The notes: a model not told the origin generated them from the sequence alone. A DNA stretch of 64,000 bases from Roseivirga sp. BDSF3-8 (GCF_041449215.1 NZ_JBGNFV010000001.1:4481001-4545000); one strand, 5' to 3'. Numbered from the stretch's first letter, positions 42,927-53,048 are shown. A program made the numbers and translations.

Positions 42927-45749
42927 ATGGATAAAGTAGCCACTGCCCCTGACGTAGATATTTCGGATATTATCCGGTATTTTCATGATTGCTACCGGTC
43001 GGATAAACGTGACACGGGTATTTATGATTTTCTGGACCGGAAAATAGAGGAAAAGGTCATCGTAGAAGGGGAGGAGGAGCTGGCTACAGACCGTATGCCC
43101 ATCATTCCGCTGGACAGGGGCAAGGCTGAAAGTATACTGAAAAAGCTGAGCCTGTTTGAGAAGGAAAAGGAGTTTTTGTACGGATCATTTTTTGTATGCG
43201 GCGCTTACACTGATTTCCGGGGAGACGTAAAGAGGCTGTTTGCGCCCCTGTTTCTATGGCCGGCTACTATAGAAAAGCGTGAGGAAGATTATTACCTGGG
43301 TATAAAAGCAGACGAGCGCAGAATAAACCAGAGCCTCCTGAGCCTGCTGTTTGGCGAGCAGGAGATAGACTATCATAAGAACCCTTTATTTACTGAGTTT
43401 GCGGATAATTACCTGCCTTTTTCCGAGGCCGGAAAGCTGGCTGATATAGGAGCTTCGTATTTCGAACATACGGATGTATCCGAATTGTATTTATACCCCA
43501 GGCTTATGGCCTCATCCAAGGCAAAAGCCCTGGCGACGAAGCTTAAGAAGCAGGCTACGGAAGAGAAGGTGATGATACCTTTTAGCATGGCTGGTCTTGT
43601 GGATAAATCGGCGGGAACGCGGGGGATAATCAATGAACTGCAGGAACTGGCAGAAGGGCAGGAGTTTTCGGCCCCCTTACGGCATATTTTTGACCTTCAA
43701 GAATCTGTAAAGGAGACGGCCACCATGGTTAGGGCCTATGGTGACCGGGTTCCGGTTTTGCTAAGCCATGCTCAGCAACGGATTCTTTCCTCGGCTGCAC
43801 GTAATACGCTCACTGTCGTGGTAGGCCCTCCGGGTACGGGCAAGACGTACACGATAGGCGCCATAGCACTGGACCACCTTACCCGCGGGGAGTCGGTACT
43901 GATCGCTTCCCGAACGGATGAAGCGGTGGATGTGATTGACAATAAGCTAAGGGAACAGATCGGCACCTCTTTGTTTACACTTCGTGCCGGAAAAAAGCGG
44001 GAGCATCGCACCATCATAAGCCGCTACTTAAAAGGCATATTGGCCTCGGGTGACCTGGCAGGCTACCTCTTCCGAAAGCTGGGTATGGGTACGGTAAAAG
44101 GTATAGGTACCGTAAACAGCGAATACAACGAGCTGCTAAGCAGGACTGACCGACGCAGAAAGCAAATGGCAGCGCTTACCGAGGGTATAGAAAAAGAAAC
44201 CCAGCGGGAAATAGAATGGGGGCATCAGCTTGCAAAGAATAATAAAGGCCTTTGGGATAAGGTCAAGGACCAGGTAATTAATGTGATGAACCGCCTGCAG
44301 GAGCCGGTATGGCAGCGCGTCCGTACCCTCCAGGAGCTGGACCAAAAGCAACAGGAAGATCTTCACCGGCTTATAAAATTACATTATGTGGTGGAGTTGG
44401 TGGTCGGGCATCGTGACCACTACAAAAGCCTGCAGCAATTTCGTGAGGCCTGGACCACTACCAATGACACCGAGAGAATCCGCAAATATAACCAAACGGA
44501 TTTTAGGGGCATACTGAAGGCGCTGCCGGTCTGGCTGGTGAATATGCCGGAGGTGAAAGATGCCCTGCCTCTGAAAAGGGAGCTGTTTGATGTGCTCATT
44601 ATCGACGAGGCCACACAGTGTGATATGGCCAGTTGCCTGCCTCTCATTCAGCGGGCGAAGCGCGTGGTGATTGCGGGGGACCCTGCTCAGTTGCGCCATG
44701 TGAGCTTCCTGTCGCGTAGCATGCAGTCCATGCTTAGAGACCGGCATACTCTTTCCGCCCTACCGGACTTCTGCACAAACTACCGCGAAAACAGTATTCT
44801 CCATCTGGCCATTAACCGGGTGAATAGTGGGGACCAACTAGATACGCTGGATGAACACTACCGCAGTTTGCCCCCTATCATACAGTTCAGTAACCAATAC
44901 TTTTACGAGAGCGGGCTACGCATTATGACACAGCGGCCGGAGCAGGAAGAAGAGGCTCTGCAAGTGATATTTGTGTCTGGTAAAAGGAATCGAAAAGGGG
45001 AAAATACGGAAGAGGCAGAGCGGATCATCGATGATGTGAGAAAGGTGGTGGAAGCAGAGGCCAGCCTTTATGCAGGGTACCGCACCTCTATCGGCATCCT
45101 ATCGCCTTTACGGGCCCAGGCTGATCTGTTGGGTAAGATGATCATGGAGGCATTTTCCATTAGTGAAATAGAGAAACATAATCTGCGGGTAGGCACGCCT
45201 TATAGCTTTCAGGGGGAAGAAAGGGACCATATGTATCTTTCAATGGCCGTAGATCCGGACAGTCATCACAGTGCTTTTATTCATATCGACAAAGAGGATG
45301 TATTTAACGTGGCCATTACGCGGGCAAGGAGGCAACAGATAGTTTATACCTCCGTGGAGGCAATAGATGTGAGACCGCAAAGCCTGCTGCATAAGTTTCT
45401 GGAAGGAACTTCATTACCTGATACTCAGCCGGTAGCAGCAGGCCGTCCGCATGACGTATTCCTGAAAGAAGTACTGTCCGAGGTAAAGAAGTGGGGCCTT
45501 GATATGGTATGGCCGGATTATGCGGTGGCCGGACTGAGCATAGATATGCTGATCAAACGGGATGAAAAATATATGGGGATAGACTTGGTGGGATATCCGG
45601 GTGACTTTGAAACGATGCACGATGTGGAACGCTACCGCATACTGGGAAGGGCCGGAATTGTGATGTTTCCCTTACCCTATTCAGATTGGCATTTTAATCA
45701 TAAAAAAACGAAAGAAGCCCTGCATTCCTTCCTGTTTGACACGGAGTGA
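42927..45749 (+). CDS. Superfamily 1 helicase fused to a C-terminal nuclease-like domain
   Basis: 940 residues. An N-terminal region of about 280 residues of unknown fold precedes an SF1 (Upf1/DNA2-like) helicase: Q-x-x-A context at HAQQRILSSA, Walker A GPPGTGKT (300-307), motif II DVLIIDEATQCD (about 555-566), GDPAQLRH, and the late motifs TPYSFQGEERDHMYLS and NVAITRARRQQIV. The last about 100 residues (from HDVFLKEVLSEVKKWGLDM) carry VAGLSIDMLIKRD-KYMGIDLVG, the shape of a Vsr/REase-like PD-(D/E)xK core. It may act in DNA repair or phage defence. Confidence 0.85.
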   Translation: MDKVATAPDVDISDIIRYFHDCYRSDKRDTGIYDFLDRKIEEKVIVEGEEELATDRMPIIPLDRGKAESILKKLSLFEKEKEFLYGSFFVCGAYTDFRGDVKRLFAPLFLWPATIEKREEDYYLGIKADERRINQSLLSLLFGEQEIDYHKNPLFTEFADNYLPFSEAGKLADIGASYFEHTDVSELYLYPRLMASSKAKALATKLKKQATEEKVMIPFSMAGLVDKSAGTRGIINELQELAEGQEFSAPLRHIFDLQESVKETATMVRAYGDRVPVLLSHAQQRILSSAARNTLTVVVGPPGTGKTYTIGAIALDHLTRGESVLIASRTDEAVDVIDNKLREQIGTSLFTLRAGKKREHRTIISRYLKGILASGDLAGYLFRKLGMGTVKGIGTVNSEYNELLSRTDRRRKQMAALTEGIEKETQREIEWGHQLAKNNKGLWDKVKDQVINVMNRLQEPVWQRVRTLQELDQKQQEDLHRLIKLHYVVELVVGHRDHYKSLQQFREAWTTTNDTERIRKYNQTDFRGILKALPVWLVNMPEVKDALPLKRELFDVLIIDEATQCDMASCLPLIQRAKRVVIAGDPAQLRHVSFLSRSMQSMLRDRHTLSALPDFCTNYRENSILHLAINRVNSGDQLDTLDEHYRSLPPIIQFSNQYFYESGLRIMTQRPEQEEEALQVIFVSGKRNRKGENTEEAERIIDDVRKVVEAEASLYAGYRTSIGILSPLRAQADLLGKMIMEAFSISEIEKHNLRVGTPYSFQGEERDHMYLSMAVDPDSHHSAFIHIDKEDVFNVAITRARRQQIVYTSVEAIDVRPQSLLHKFLEGTSLPDTQPVAAGRPHDVFLKEVLSEVKKWGLDMVWPDYAVAGLSIDMLIKRDEKYMGIDLVGYPGDFETMHDVERYRILGRAGIVMFPLPYSDWHFNHKKTKEALHSFLFDTE

Positions 45750-45752
45750 GTA

Positions 45753-46139
45753 TTATTTGGCCTGTATGGGCGATGCGATCCACCAGTGGTTTTTATGCTT
45801 ATCTGCAAAGGCTGCCCGCCGGTGGCCATATTCCTGGTTATTAGGTTCTTCCAGAGATTTTGCCCCTGCTTTCAGCGCCGTTTTATAATACTTGTCTACC
45901 TCATCCAGGTATACATATAGTACAGCAGGAGATTCGGGAAACTCTTCAGTTGAGTCAGCAATCATGACCAGCCCCTCACCGATAGTTACCTCGGCGTGCA
46001 TAATGGTACGTCCATCTTCCCGGTGCTGAACGGAACGGGCTTCAGCGCCGAAGACTTCTTGTAAAAAATCTAATAGGCCGGCAGCGTTTTCAATAATAAG
46101 GTAGGGGGTAATGGCAGGGTAGTAGGGCGTCTCGCTCAT
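45753..46139 (-). CDS. VOC-superfamily (glyoxalase/PhnB-like) protein
   Basis: 128 residues, the usual single-unit length. It starts YPAITPYLIIENAAGLLDFLQEVFGAEA and ends with the GHRRAAFADKHKNHWWIA strand typical of PhnB-like VOC proteins; HAEVTIGEGLVMIADS lies between. The exact activity is not predictable. It converges with the helicase gene, 3 bp apart. Confidence 0.88.
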   Translation of the reverse strand: MSETPYYPAITPYLIIENAAGLLDFLQEVFGAEARSVQHREDGRTIMHAEVTIGEGLVMIADSTEEFPESPAVLYVYLDEVDKYYKTALKAGAKSLEEPNNQEYGHRRAAFADKHKNHWWIASPIQAK

Positions 46140-46189
46140 TGGCTTGGTTTTACAAAATAAGGTAATAAAAAAAGCTGATAACCAATGGG

Positions 46190-48472
46190 TTATTTGTCCT
46201 GTAATGTAAAAGTCACTCCAAGGTATACCTCACTGCCATGCAGCGGCCCCCAGGCATAGGCTGTATCAAAGGAACTACTGAATCCCGGGGCCGCAGCAGG
46301 GTCATTATATCCGGTGAGAGGCGATACGGGCTGTATGTAGTCCAGGATATTCTGTACACCGGCGTACAGGCTCCATGTGTCCGAGAGCTGTTTTGTCGCC
46401 TGGGCATTTAAGGTCAGGAAACCCTCAGAGCGTACCGGACGGGGGCTGTCTTCCGGTGTACCGGTCTGGTCCAGGTCATAGACTTCCGGCAGGGCCATAG
46501 GGCCGGTGTATTGCAGAGTAGTACCTACTGTGAGACCAGCTTTTTTCCACCGGTAAGAGGCTGTAAGTACACCGCTCCATCCGGGGGCAAACTCTACCTG
46601 TCTTGTGCTCATAGTGCCGTCTTCATCAGGGGCCGTTTCTGTTACCTGCTGCCAGGTAAGGCCTGCATTGAGGGACAAGGGAAAAGCAAACTCATGCGAC
46701 AGGTTCATCCCCACCCCTTTGGAGACGGCATGGCCTTCGGTATTAGCATAGCGTATCTCACCCGGCGTGTTATAGTCGGGGATAATCTTGTTCGTGAAAT
46801 AGGTGTAAAATCCATCCAGGTCCACCATTCCCTGTCCACTGCCCAGGGTGTAGACATGGTTAACATTTAGCGCCACATTGTAGGAGCGTTCCGGCTGCAG
46901 GTCTTCCTCAATGACCACACTTCGCTGACCGGTGACAAAGGCGTGGTCTTCCGTAAACAAGTTTACCACACGGAAGCCTGTGCCGGAGTTTAGCCGAAGG
47001 GTAGTCCACTCGCCGGGCTTGGCTTTCAGGCTAAAGCGGGGGGAGAATACCGGGCCGTGCTCAGGGTAAAGGTCCAGCCTTGCGCCAGGCAGTAGCGTAA
47101 GCCAGGGGGTAGCTTCCCATTCATCCTGTAAGAACAGCCCGGGAATATACCGGCTGCTGGCAGCATTCCTATTTTCTTCTGAGGTGGCTACGGTATTGTC
47201 ATCATAGCGTTCCAGCCGGCTGGTAAACCCGCCCAGCAGGCTGTGCCGGCCCACTTGCTCAGACCACACCAGGTTGGCAAACAGGATGTCCTGCTCTGCT
47301 ACATAATGATCTGCTCCATAATAGCTGTCCTGGCGGTGTACGCTTAGGGAATAATCCAGGCGGATATTCCCAGGCAGGGCCATCTCGTAGGTGCCAAATA
47401 CCTCGGCCCGTTTGGTATAAATGCTTTCGCCGTACAGGCTGTCACTTCCCCGTAAGTTACGGTAGTTGCGGTCCTTCAGGTATGATTCCACCCCATTGCG
47501 ACGATCTTCATAAAGCAGCTTCCCAGCCAGTGTCCACTTTTTGCCGCTTTTACGGTTAAGGTCCCACTTGGTAAAAAGGCTGTAGCGGTCAAGATTGACA
47601 ATGTCACTGAAGCCGTCATTATTACGGTCTTCGAATATCCCGATGTGCCCGTAGTTGGTCCCGATATAGCCAGTGGATTTTCCGGAATTGAGTGATACCC
47701 CTGCATTTGCGAATACCTCGTTGTGGGAGGTGGTCATCAGGTCTCCTGTGAGAAAGGGCTGGTTTTCCGGATCTTTGGTGATGATATTTATGACGCCTGC
47801 GACGGCCTCTGATCCGTAAAGGGTGGAGGAGGGGCCTTTTATCACCTCAAAACGGTCTATCAGGGAAGCAGGTATGCCATTGAGTCCATACACAGCGGCC
47901 AGGTTACCGTATACAGGTGCCCCGTCGAGTAAGATAGCTGTATAAGCTCCAGGCAGGCCGTTTATACTTATGCTGTTAGTGAAGCAAACACCACACTCGA
48001 TGGTTTCCTGTACGCCGTTTACCAGTGATACTCCTTCTACTATAGAGGCAGAGGCAGTAGGCATAAAGGTTTGGAAGTACTCGGAAGTGATCACCTCTAT
48101 CTTAACCGGGCTTTTGGATAAGAAGGTAGGTTGCATAGTACCTGTGACCACTACCTCGTCTAGGCCTAGCCGGTTTTCTTCCAGTATTACTTCGAGCCTT
48201 ATCGTATCACCTGGTTTTGCCTGTATTAGGTGAGTGTACTCCCTGAACCCTATGGACCTTACTTCGATAGTAAGCTTGCCCTCCGGCACATTATCTAATT
48301 GAAAAAAACCGTTTTCGTCAGCCACACTACCTGTATTACCCGGGAGAATACGCACGGTCGCTCCGGGTACGGGGCCATCGGGACCTGATATATTTCCCAA
48401 AATTATGCCTTGTGCAAGGGAGGATGGCATGCAAAAAATGATAAGTATACAGGTGATAAAAATAAGCCTCAT
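46190..48472 (-). CDS. TonB-dependent receptor (non-SusC type)
   Basis: 760 residues from ATG 48472, which opens a proper signal peptide (MRLIFITCILIIFCMPSSLAQ); an earlier ATG at 48514 would spoil it. A carboxypeptidase-like domain (GNISGPDGPVPGATVRIL) is followed by the plug (EVVVTGTMQPTFLSKSPVKI, LLDGAPVYGNLAAVYGLNGI, GPSSTLYGSEAVAGVIN) and a barrel ending EVYLGVTFTLQDK. The form is that of siderophore/metal/cobalamin receptors (BtuB/FecA-like). A palindrome at 48529-48544 hints at metal control. The ligand is unknown. Confidence 0.93.
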   Translation of the reverse strand: MRLIFITCILIIFCMPSSLAQGIILGNISGPDGPVPGATVRILPGNTGSVADENGFFQLDNVPEGKLTIEVRSIGFREYTHLIQAKPGDTIRLEVILEENRLGLDEVVVTGTMQPTFLSKSPVKIEVITSEYFQTFMPTASASIVEGVSLVNGVQETIECGVCFTNSISINGLPGAYTAILLDGAPVYGNLAAVYGLNGIPASLIDRFEVIKGPSSTLYGSEAVAGVINIITKDPENQPFLTGDLMTTSHNEVFANAGVSLNSGKSTGYIGTNYGHIGIFEDRNNDGFSDIVNLDRYSLFTKWDLNRKSGKKWTLAGKLLYEDRRNGVESYLKDRNYRNLRGSDSLYGESIYTKRAEVFGTYEMALPGNIRLDYSLSVHRQDSYYGADHYVAEQDILFANLVWSEQVGRHSLLGGFTSRLERYDDNTVATSEENRNAASSRYIPGLFLQDEWEATPWLTLLPGARLDLYPEHGPVFSPRFSLKAKPGEWTTLRLNSGTGFRVVNLFTEDHAFVTGQRSVVIEEDLQPERSYNVALNVNHVYTLGSGQGMVDLDGFYTYFTNKIIPDYNTPGEIRYANTEGHAVSKGVGMNLSHEFAFPLSLNAGLTWQQVTETAPDEDGTMSTRQVEFAPGWSGVLTASYRWKKAGLTVGTTLQYTGPMALPEVYDLDQTGTPEDSPRPVRSEGFLTLNAQATKQLSDTWSLYAGVQNILDYIQPVSPLTGYNDPAAAPGFSSSFDTAYAWGPLHGSEVYLGVTFTLQDK

Positions 48473-48528
48473 CCCAATATTTGTTTTTACAAAGCTAAAT
48501 AAACTATTTAACATATCAAAAAATAAAA

Positions 48529-48544
48529 TTTAGATATGTCTAAA
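48529..48544. promoter_or_regulatory. Palindromic operator upstream of the receptor, DtxR/MntR-like
   Basis: TTTAGA-TATG-TCTAAA, 57 bp upstream of the receptor start. Its shape (TTTAGxxxxxxCTAAA) resembles sites of DtxR/MntR-family metal regulators. The assignment is by resemblance only. Confidence 0.45.
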
Positions 48545-48652
48545 ACATAATAATCACCTGTACGTCAATGTGTTTTGTATTTAATTCCTCTTCAATCAGG
48601 GTTACTTTTTATATAGCGTATCATTAAAAGGTGCCTATCAACCCCAAACCAC

Positions 48653-49273
48653 ATGATAACCTCAAAACATCATCATGCCTTTGATCCGGCCCAGGCTCTC
48701 GGGGTGGATTGGAATGATCAAACAACTTTTACACCCGGGAGGGAAGCACCTGAAGGATCAGATACGTTTGTTTACCATTTTACAACCAGCGAATACCATC
48801 ATTCGAAGGCCACGCATGAAGTAGAAGGCCTTACTAAGCTTGAACAGGTCCTTCATCCGAAGGATATTAATGGGGTGCATACCCTCTTAGGGTGGATACA
48901 GGAAACCTGTACCAGGGTAATGTCAGGTATAGAGACTCACATGTATTTTACGCTGGGTGTGCGAATATGGCACCGGCAGCAGTGGGTCAGAAGGTATCTT
49001 GTATTTGAACCCCAAGGTTATTCAGGTAGACACACTCAACTGGCGGCCTGGCTGGTGCCGGGAGGGGCTGACTCCAATCCTCTGCATATTACGAACCGGG
49101 AACAGGAAGTACTGGCGCTCATTGCAGCAGGGTACTCTAATAAGCAGGTAGCGGATATGCTATGTATCAGTATTCACACCGCTATCAATCACAGGAAGCA
49201 TCTCATAGAAAAGTTTCAGGTAAAGAACACCGCCCAAATGGTATGTGAAGCAGGTCGCCGCAGAATGGTGTAG
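48653..49273 (+). CDS. LuxR-type transcription regulator
   Basis: 206 residues. The N-terminal about 140 residues resemble a PAS-like sensor region without clear ligand motif. The C-terminal GerE/LuxR HTH is complete (residues 146-203: ITNREQEVLALIAAGYSNKQ, then VADMLCISIHTAINHRKHLI). It is transcribed towards the two-protease operon that starts 81 bp downstream and is a plausible activator of it. No phosphoacceptor domain is present. Confidence 0.88.
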   Translation: MITSKHHHAFDPAQALGVDWNDQTTFTPGREAPEGSDTFVYHFTTSEYHHSKATHEVEGLTKLEQVLHPKDINGVHTLLGWIQETCTRVMSGIETHMYFTLGVRIWHRQQWVRRYLVFEPQGYSGRHTQLAAWLVPGGADSNPLHITNREQEVLALIAAGYSNKQVADMLCISIHTAINHRKHLIEKFQVKNTAQMVCEAGRRRMV

Positions 49274-49354
49274 GGGCATATAATATGACTAGAAATGGCC
49301 ATTGAAAGAGTGCGGTAGGTTCCTGAACTTATCCCAGCTATTAAACCGCACCTT

Positions 49355-50638
49355 ATGAAGCCGCACCTTGTCATTCAGTTTGATAAACCTCTGGAGGGTA
49401 TGTTACCTTCCTGGCAGGCCTTCGTCTCTGATAAGTCAGTGGTGTGTGACCGGACGGGCACGCCTATAGATGGTGTAATGCGAAAATACGCGCAGGATGT
49501 CTTCGTCACCCTGGAATATACTCCCAAAGCAGGTGAATGGAGCGACGAGGAAATTGCCGCTGGCCTAAACCGTTACTACAGAATCATACTGCGCGATACC
49601 ACGCAGATTCCGGATGGATTGATAAATGACATACGCCTTCATTCCGACGTGATAAGCGTACGGCCTCCCGGGTTTTTCAGCACATCGCTGCGGCCCTTCA
49701 GCTATCCTTCTACCACAATGAGCCGACGACTCAGACATGAGATGCTGAATCACCTGGATCCGGACCTGCAGGGCAGCCGGAACATTACGATAGCCGTGCT
49801 GGACACCGGGGTAAATGCACAGCATCCCGAACTGGACCATACAGGCGGAGGAGGCTTTGACTTTGTAGATATACTCGATGGAGCCGATGCATTTGTGGGT
49901 GATTACCTGGGGCCGGATGCCGAACCCTCTGATGAGGTGGGCCATGGTACCCACGTGGCCGGTATCATAGCCGGAAAGGGCAGGAGCATGCCACCCGGTA
50001 TTGCACCACGGTGCAAAATACTTCCCGTTAGGGTGCTGGGCGCATTTCAAAATGAAGACGGGGTGGTAGGAGCGGGGCTCCTTGAGAATATTGATGCAGG
50101 AATAAAATATGCGATAGACCAGGGAGCCGAAATCATAAATATGAGTCTGGGGATACGGCATGAAGGCGGCGGCCTGCCGCATGAGGAAGTGATCCGTTAT
50201 GCGAGGTCTAAAGGCACCACCATTGTGGCGGCTGCGGGTAATGACGGACGCAATCAAAAATACTATCCGGGTGCCAACCCTTATGTGATTGCCGTCGGGG
50301 CCGGTGGGGAGGAAGAGGATGTGGCCGGCTTCAGCACCTACGGCGCACATGTGTCGGTGGTGGCGCCGGGTACCAATATTTACAGCAGCTACGGCACAGA
50401 TGAATATGCCTATAGCAGCGGCACATCGCAGGCAGCTCCCTTTGTATCCGGCTGCCTTGCCATTCTGAAAACAGCCGCTGCACACAAAGGGGTTACCCTT
50501 TCTGACAATCAGATGAAATACCTTATCAAACATACTTCTGATAAGGTCAGCAACCGGATCAAAGATATTAAAGCAGGCTACGGACATATTAACATTCAGG
50601 ACGCCCTCCGCTTGCTCAACTACAAAATAAGGCACTGA
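49355..50638 (+). CDS. Subtilisin-like S8 serine peptidase, no signal peptide
   Basis: 427 residues. The catalytic triad is complete: Asp150 (AVLDTGVNAQHPEL), His197 (GHGTHVAGIIAG) and Ser358 (SSGTSQAAPFVSG), with the oxyanion Asn296 in AAAGNDG. Residues 1-140 are a novel N-terminal domain rather than a standard I9 propeptide, and there is no signal sequence, so the enzyme is probably cytoplasmic or exported by another route. It is the first gene of the operon; the next starts 1 bp after its stop. Confidence 0.93.
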   Translation: MKPHLVIQFDKPLEGMLPSWQAFVSDKSVVCDRTGTPIDGVMRKYAQDVFVTLEYTPKAGEWSDEEIAAGLNRYYRIILRDTTQIPDGLINDIRLHSDVISVRPPGFFSTSLRPFSYPSTTMSRRLRHEMLNHLDPDLQGSRNITIAVLDTGVNAQHPELDHTGGGGFDFVDILDGADAFVGDYLGPDAEPSDEVGHGTHVAGIIAGKGRSMPPGIAPRCKILPVRVLGAFQNEDGVVGAGLLENIDAGIKYAIDQGAEIINMSLGIRHEGGGLPHEEVIRYARSKGTTIVAAAGNDGRNQKYYPGANPYVIAVGAGGEEEDVAGFSTYGAHVSVVAPGTNIYSSYGTDEYAYSSGTSQAAPFVSGCLAILKTAAAHKGVTLSDNQMKYLIKHTSDKVSNRIKDIKAGYGHINIQDALRLLNYKIRH

Positions 50639-50639
50639 A

Positions 50640-51503
50640 ATGAAACACGAACCATCAACTCTATCACGACTGCCGGACATGAGCGCGTATAGCTACAGTA
50701 CCAAAACGAAAGGCAACGGAAAATCTTCGATTGAACTGGCCGAACCGATGACGCCCGAGTCTCTCACCAAAAAGTTGAAGAGCATATACGCGCTGCATAA
50801 AAAAGGGCTGGAACTGGAGCGCTCTTTTAATAGCCCTATGACACGCCTGCCGGGTAGAAATGAATTCTACATAAAGCCACCTGCCGGACTTGGCTATAAG
50901 ATCAATGTGGAGAAAAGCATGCGAAACATCATGAGCAACCTGGATAAGGAAGCAAATGATGGCAGCCAGGACGATGCGGAAAGAGAAGTAAATGATCGTA
51001 TAGAGAATCTGGTGGAGGAATTTGATAACCATCTCGCCGATTATAAACGCAAGGAGCTACCCGCCCGGCTTAATGAAGAGCTGAAAGATCAGCTTAACGA
51101 ACTGGCTGATCAACTGGCTGAAAAAGAGAAAGTCCGTGGGGCGGCCGGTGTGGAGCATGAGCTGCGGGACTGGCTGGAAGAGTTTGACAGTAGTTTCCCT
51201 GAGTACCTCTCCGAAAAGGAGCGTGAGGAGTATGAAAAACTGCGTAAAAATGGTGAGGAAGAAGCCGAAGAATACCGCATGGCAATAAGGGAAGAAAGAG
51301 CCCGGAAGAAGGAGACGGAACTGGAAGAGCAGATGGAGAAAGACTTCTCCGAATTCTATAGGAATGAGGCCATTCCGGAAGCCAGAAAGCAACTGAAGCC
51401 GGAGCGCGATAAGCTCAGAGATATGTACTACACCCACACCTCACACGATTATGCCGATAAGGCTGCGTCAGAATTTAAACGTTACCTCAAAAGCCATGAT
51501 TGA
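50640..51503 (+). CDS. Charged coiled-coil protein
   Basis: 287 residues. After a Ser-rich start (PDMSAYSYSTKTKGNG) and a basic segment, residues from about 110 are strongly helical and charged, with long Glu/Lys/Arg heptad-like stretches (EEQMEKDFSEFYRNEAIPEA). No signal or membrane segment. It probably forms a scaffold or adaptor. The following gene starts inside its last codons (8-bp overlap). Confidence 0.75.
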   Translation: MKHEPSTLSRLPDMSAYSYSTKTKGNGKSSIELAEPMTPESLTKKLKSIYALHKKGLELERSFNSPMTRLPGRNEFYIKPPAGLGYKINVEKSMRNIMSNLDKEANDGSQDDAEREVNDRIENLVEEFDNHLADYKRKELPARLNEELKDQLNELADQLAEKEKVRGAAGVEHELRDWLEEFDSSFPEYLSEKEREEYEKLRKNGEEEAEEYRMAIREERARKKETELEEQMEKDFSEFYRNEAIPEARKQLKPERDKLRDMYYTHTSHDYADKAASEFKRYLKSHD

Positions 51504-53037
51504 AAACAGTTTCCCTAACCTGGCGGCCTGGAGGCAAAAATTACTCCAGGGTGGACATGCTAAGACCATCCAGCAGGTTTCTGAAAAGATAAACCGTATA
51601 CGGCTGGACAGTACGACCCGTTACCTGCTGTCACAGGAGCCGGTATATGTTTACCTCCTTTACCAGGTAATACAAAGCGAAGGGGTGGAAGATGAGGAAG
51701 GCATACTCAACCGGATATTGAATAATGCCGAATCACTCCGTACTGACTTGTACGAGCTGGTGATAGAAGAGGTAATAAATGAGAAAAAGCTGGCCATAGA
51801 CGATGACTACAAAAGCCAGTTGCTACGGCGTATAGTCGGTAAAAATCCTCCTCTGGATACGGCTTCGGACCACATACTGGATGAACTGAAGGAGGTGCTC
51901 AAAGTAGGTGCTCTGCCGCAGATCGTGGATGAGTACCTTAAGAATTTTCCTGAGGTGTACTTCAACCCCTCTAAGCGGAAAAGAGTAGCCAAAACCATGG
52001 TGGATAAGCTGGTGGAGATCAATTTTGATCCATCGCGGCCGGATCAGGGAGACCAGGATGACAAGCTGTTCTATGCCTACAGCCAGGCCATGCGCAGTGC
52101 AGGCGGTTCTGCCAACGATCCCATCAAAGGGATATTCGGCGGCGGACACGGCAGCTTCGACTATAATGTGAACTACTACGAAGACTCCGAGGCCCAGGGG
52201 ATCATCCGTGAAAATATCCTGGCCGCAGGCGCTCTGTTCTACCTCAACACTATGGGCGAGCAGCTCGGTGTATTCCATACGGTAGATGCTATCCTGCTCA
52301 ACAGCTCCGGCTCTATGCGCAGCCAGAAGCTTTACCTGCCACCCGGCGAGCCCATTACCGGCAAGCTGTATGACTATTTCAAGCTGCGTGAGTACCGCAC
52401 TTCCCTGGATGAATTCAGGATGTTCAGCAAGCAGGTACTTAATCTCGGTGAGGCCAGTATGATGGAAAATATGTATGTAAATACCACTTTCACGAACCTC
52501 TCCGAAGCCCTTATGCAGCAGGTAGTGGAGTATATCCGGAAGAGCGAAGAGAAAGAACTTTCAACTGATACCATTTCCCGCGAACCTATCTTCCAGATTA
52601 TCCGGGATATTCAGTACAACCTCACCCATGCCTGCTCCGGCCTGGTACTTTCTATCATCCCTGAAATAAACGCCCAGTTTGAGAGCGCGATGGACATCCT
52701 TCAGGATAAAGTGATCGTGGACCAGCTCGGCTATGGCTACCGTAAGAGCCCTTGGTCTGTGATAGAGAGAGTTATGGGCCAGCAGGACGGTAATGTGCCC
52801 AATGTTTCTGCCATGCGCACCATTGCGGTAGAGGGACATAAGATGTTCCGATACTTTGCCGAGTTCGACGGTTCGGATGGCTACGAGATATCCTTCGATC
52901 AGTTCATCCGTTCGGTCGAGGCCTTTATCATCGCCCAGAGCCAGTTAGAAGGCGGGGGGTACGGCAACCGGTATCCAGAACAGGAGGAGGAAAACCTGAT
53001 GCCCTCCGTGGAAGAAAATGATGAATGGAACTTCTAA
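51496..53037 (+). CDS. Large helical protein of unknown function
   Basis: 513 residues from ATG 51496, 8 bp before the stop of the preceding gene; the frame is open 15 codons further but that would increase the overlap to 53 bp. Largely helical, with a Gly-rich centre (KGIFGGGHGSFDYNVNYYED) and an acidic tail (EQEEENLMPSVEENDEWNF). No Walker, nuclease or membrane motif was seen. I do not recognise a family. Confidence 0.75.
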   Translation: MIENSFPNLAAWRQKLLQGGHAKTIQQVSEKINRIRLDSTTRYLLSQEPVYVYLLYQVIQSEGVEDEEGILNRILNNAESLRTDLYELVIEEVINEKKLAIDDDYKSQLLRRIVGKNPPLDTASDHILDELKEVLKVGALPQIVDEYLKNFPEVYFNPSKRKRVAKTMVDKLVEINFDPSRPDQGDQDDKLFYAYSQAMRSAGGSANDPIKGIFGGGHGSFDYNVNYYEDSEAQGIIRENILAAGALFYLNTMGEQLGVFHTVDAILLNSSGSMRSQKLYLPPGEPITGKLYDYFKLREYRTSLDEFRMFSKQVLNLGEASMMENMYVNTTFTNLSEALMQQVVEYIRKSEEKELSTDTISREPIFQIIRDIQYNLTHACSGLVLSIIPEINAQFESAMDILQDKVIVDQLGYGYRKSPWSVIERVMGQQDGNVPNVSAMRTIAVEGHKMFRYFAEFDGSDGYEISFDQFIRSVEAFIIAQSQLEGGGYGNRYPEQEEENLMPSVEENDEWNF

Positions 53038-53048
53038 CACGCTGACTT

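Noticed and set aside
49565..50680. 371-codon minus-strand frame opposite the subtilisin gene
   Set aside because: Fully antisense to a gene with an intact catalytic triad; no domain seen.
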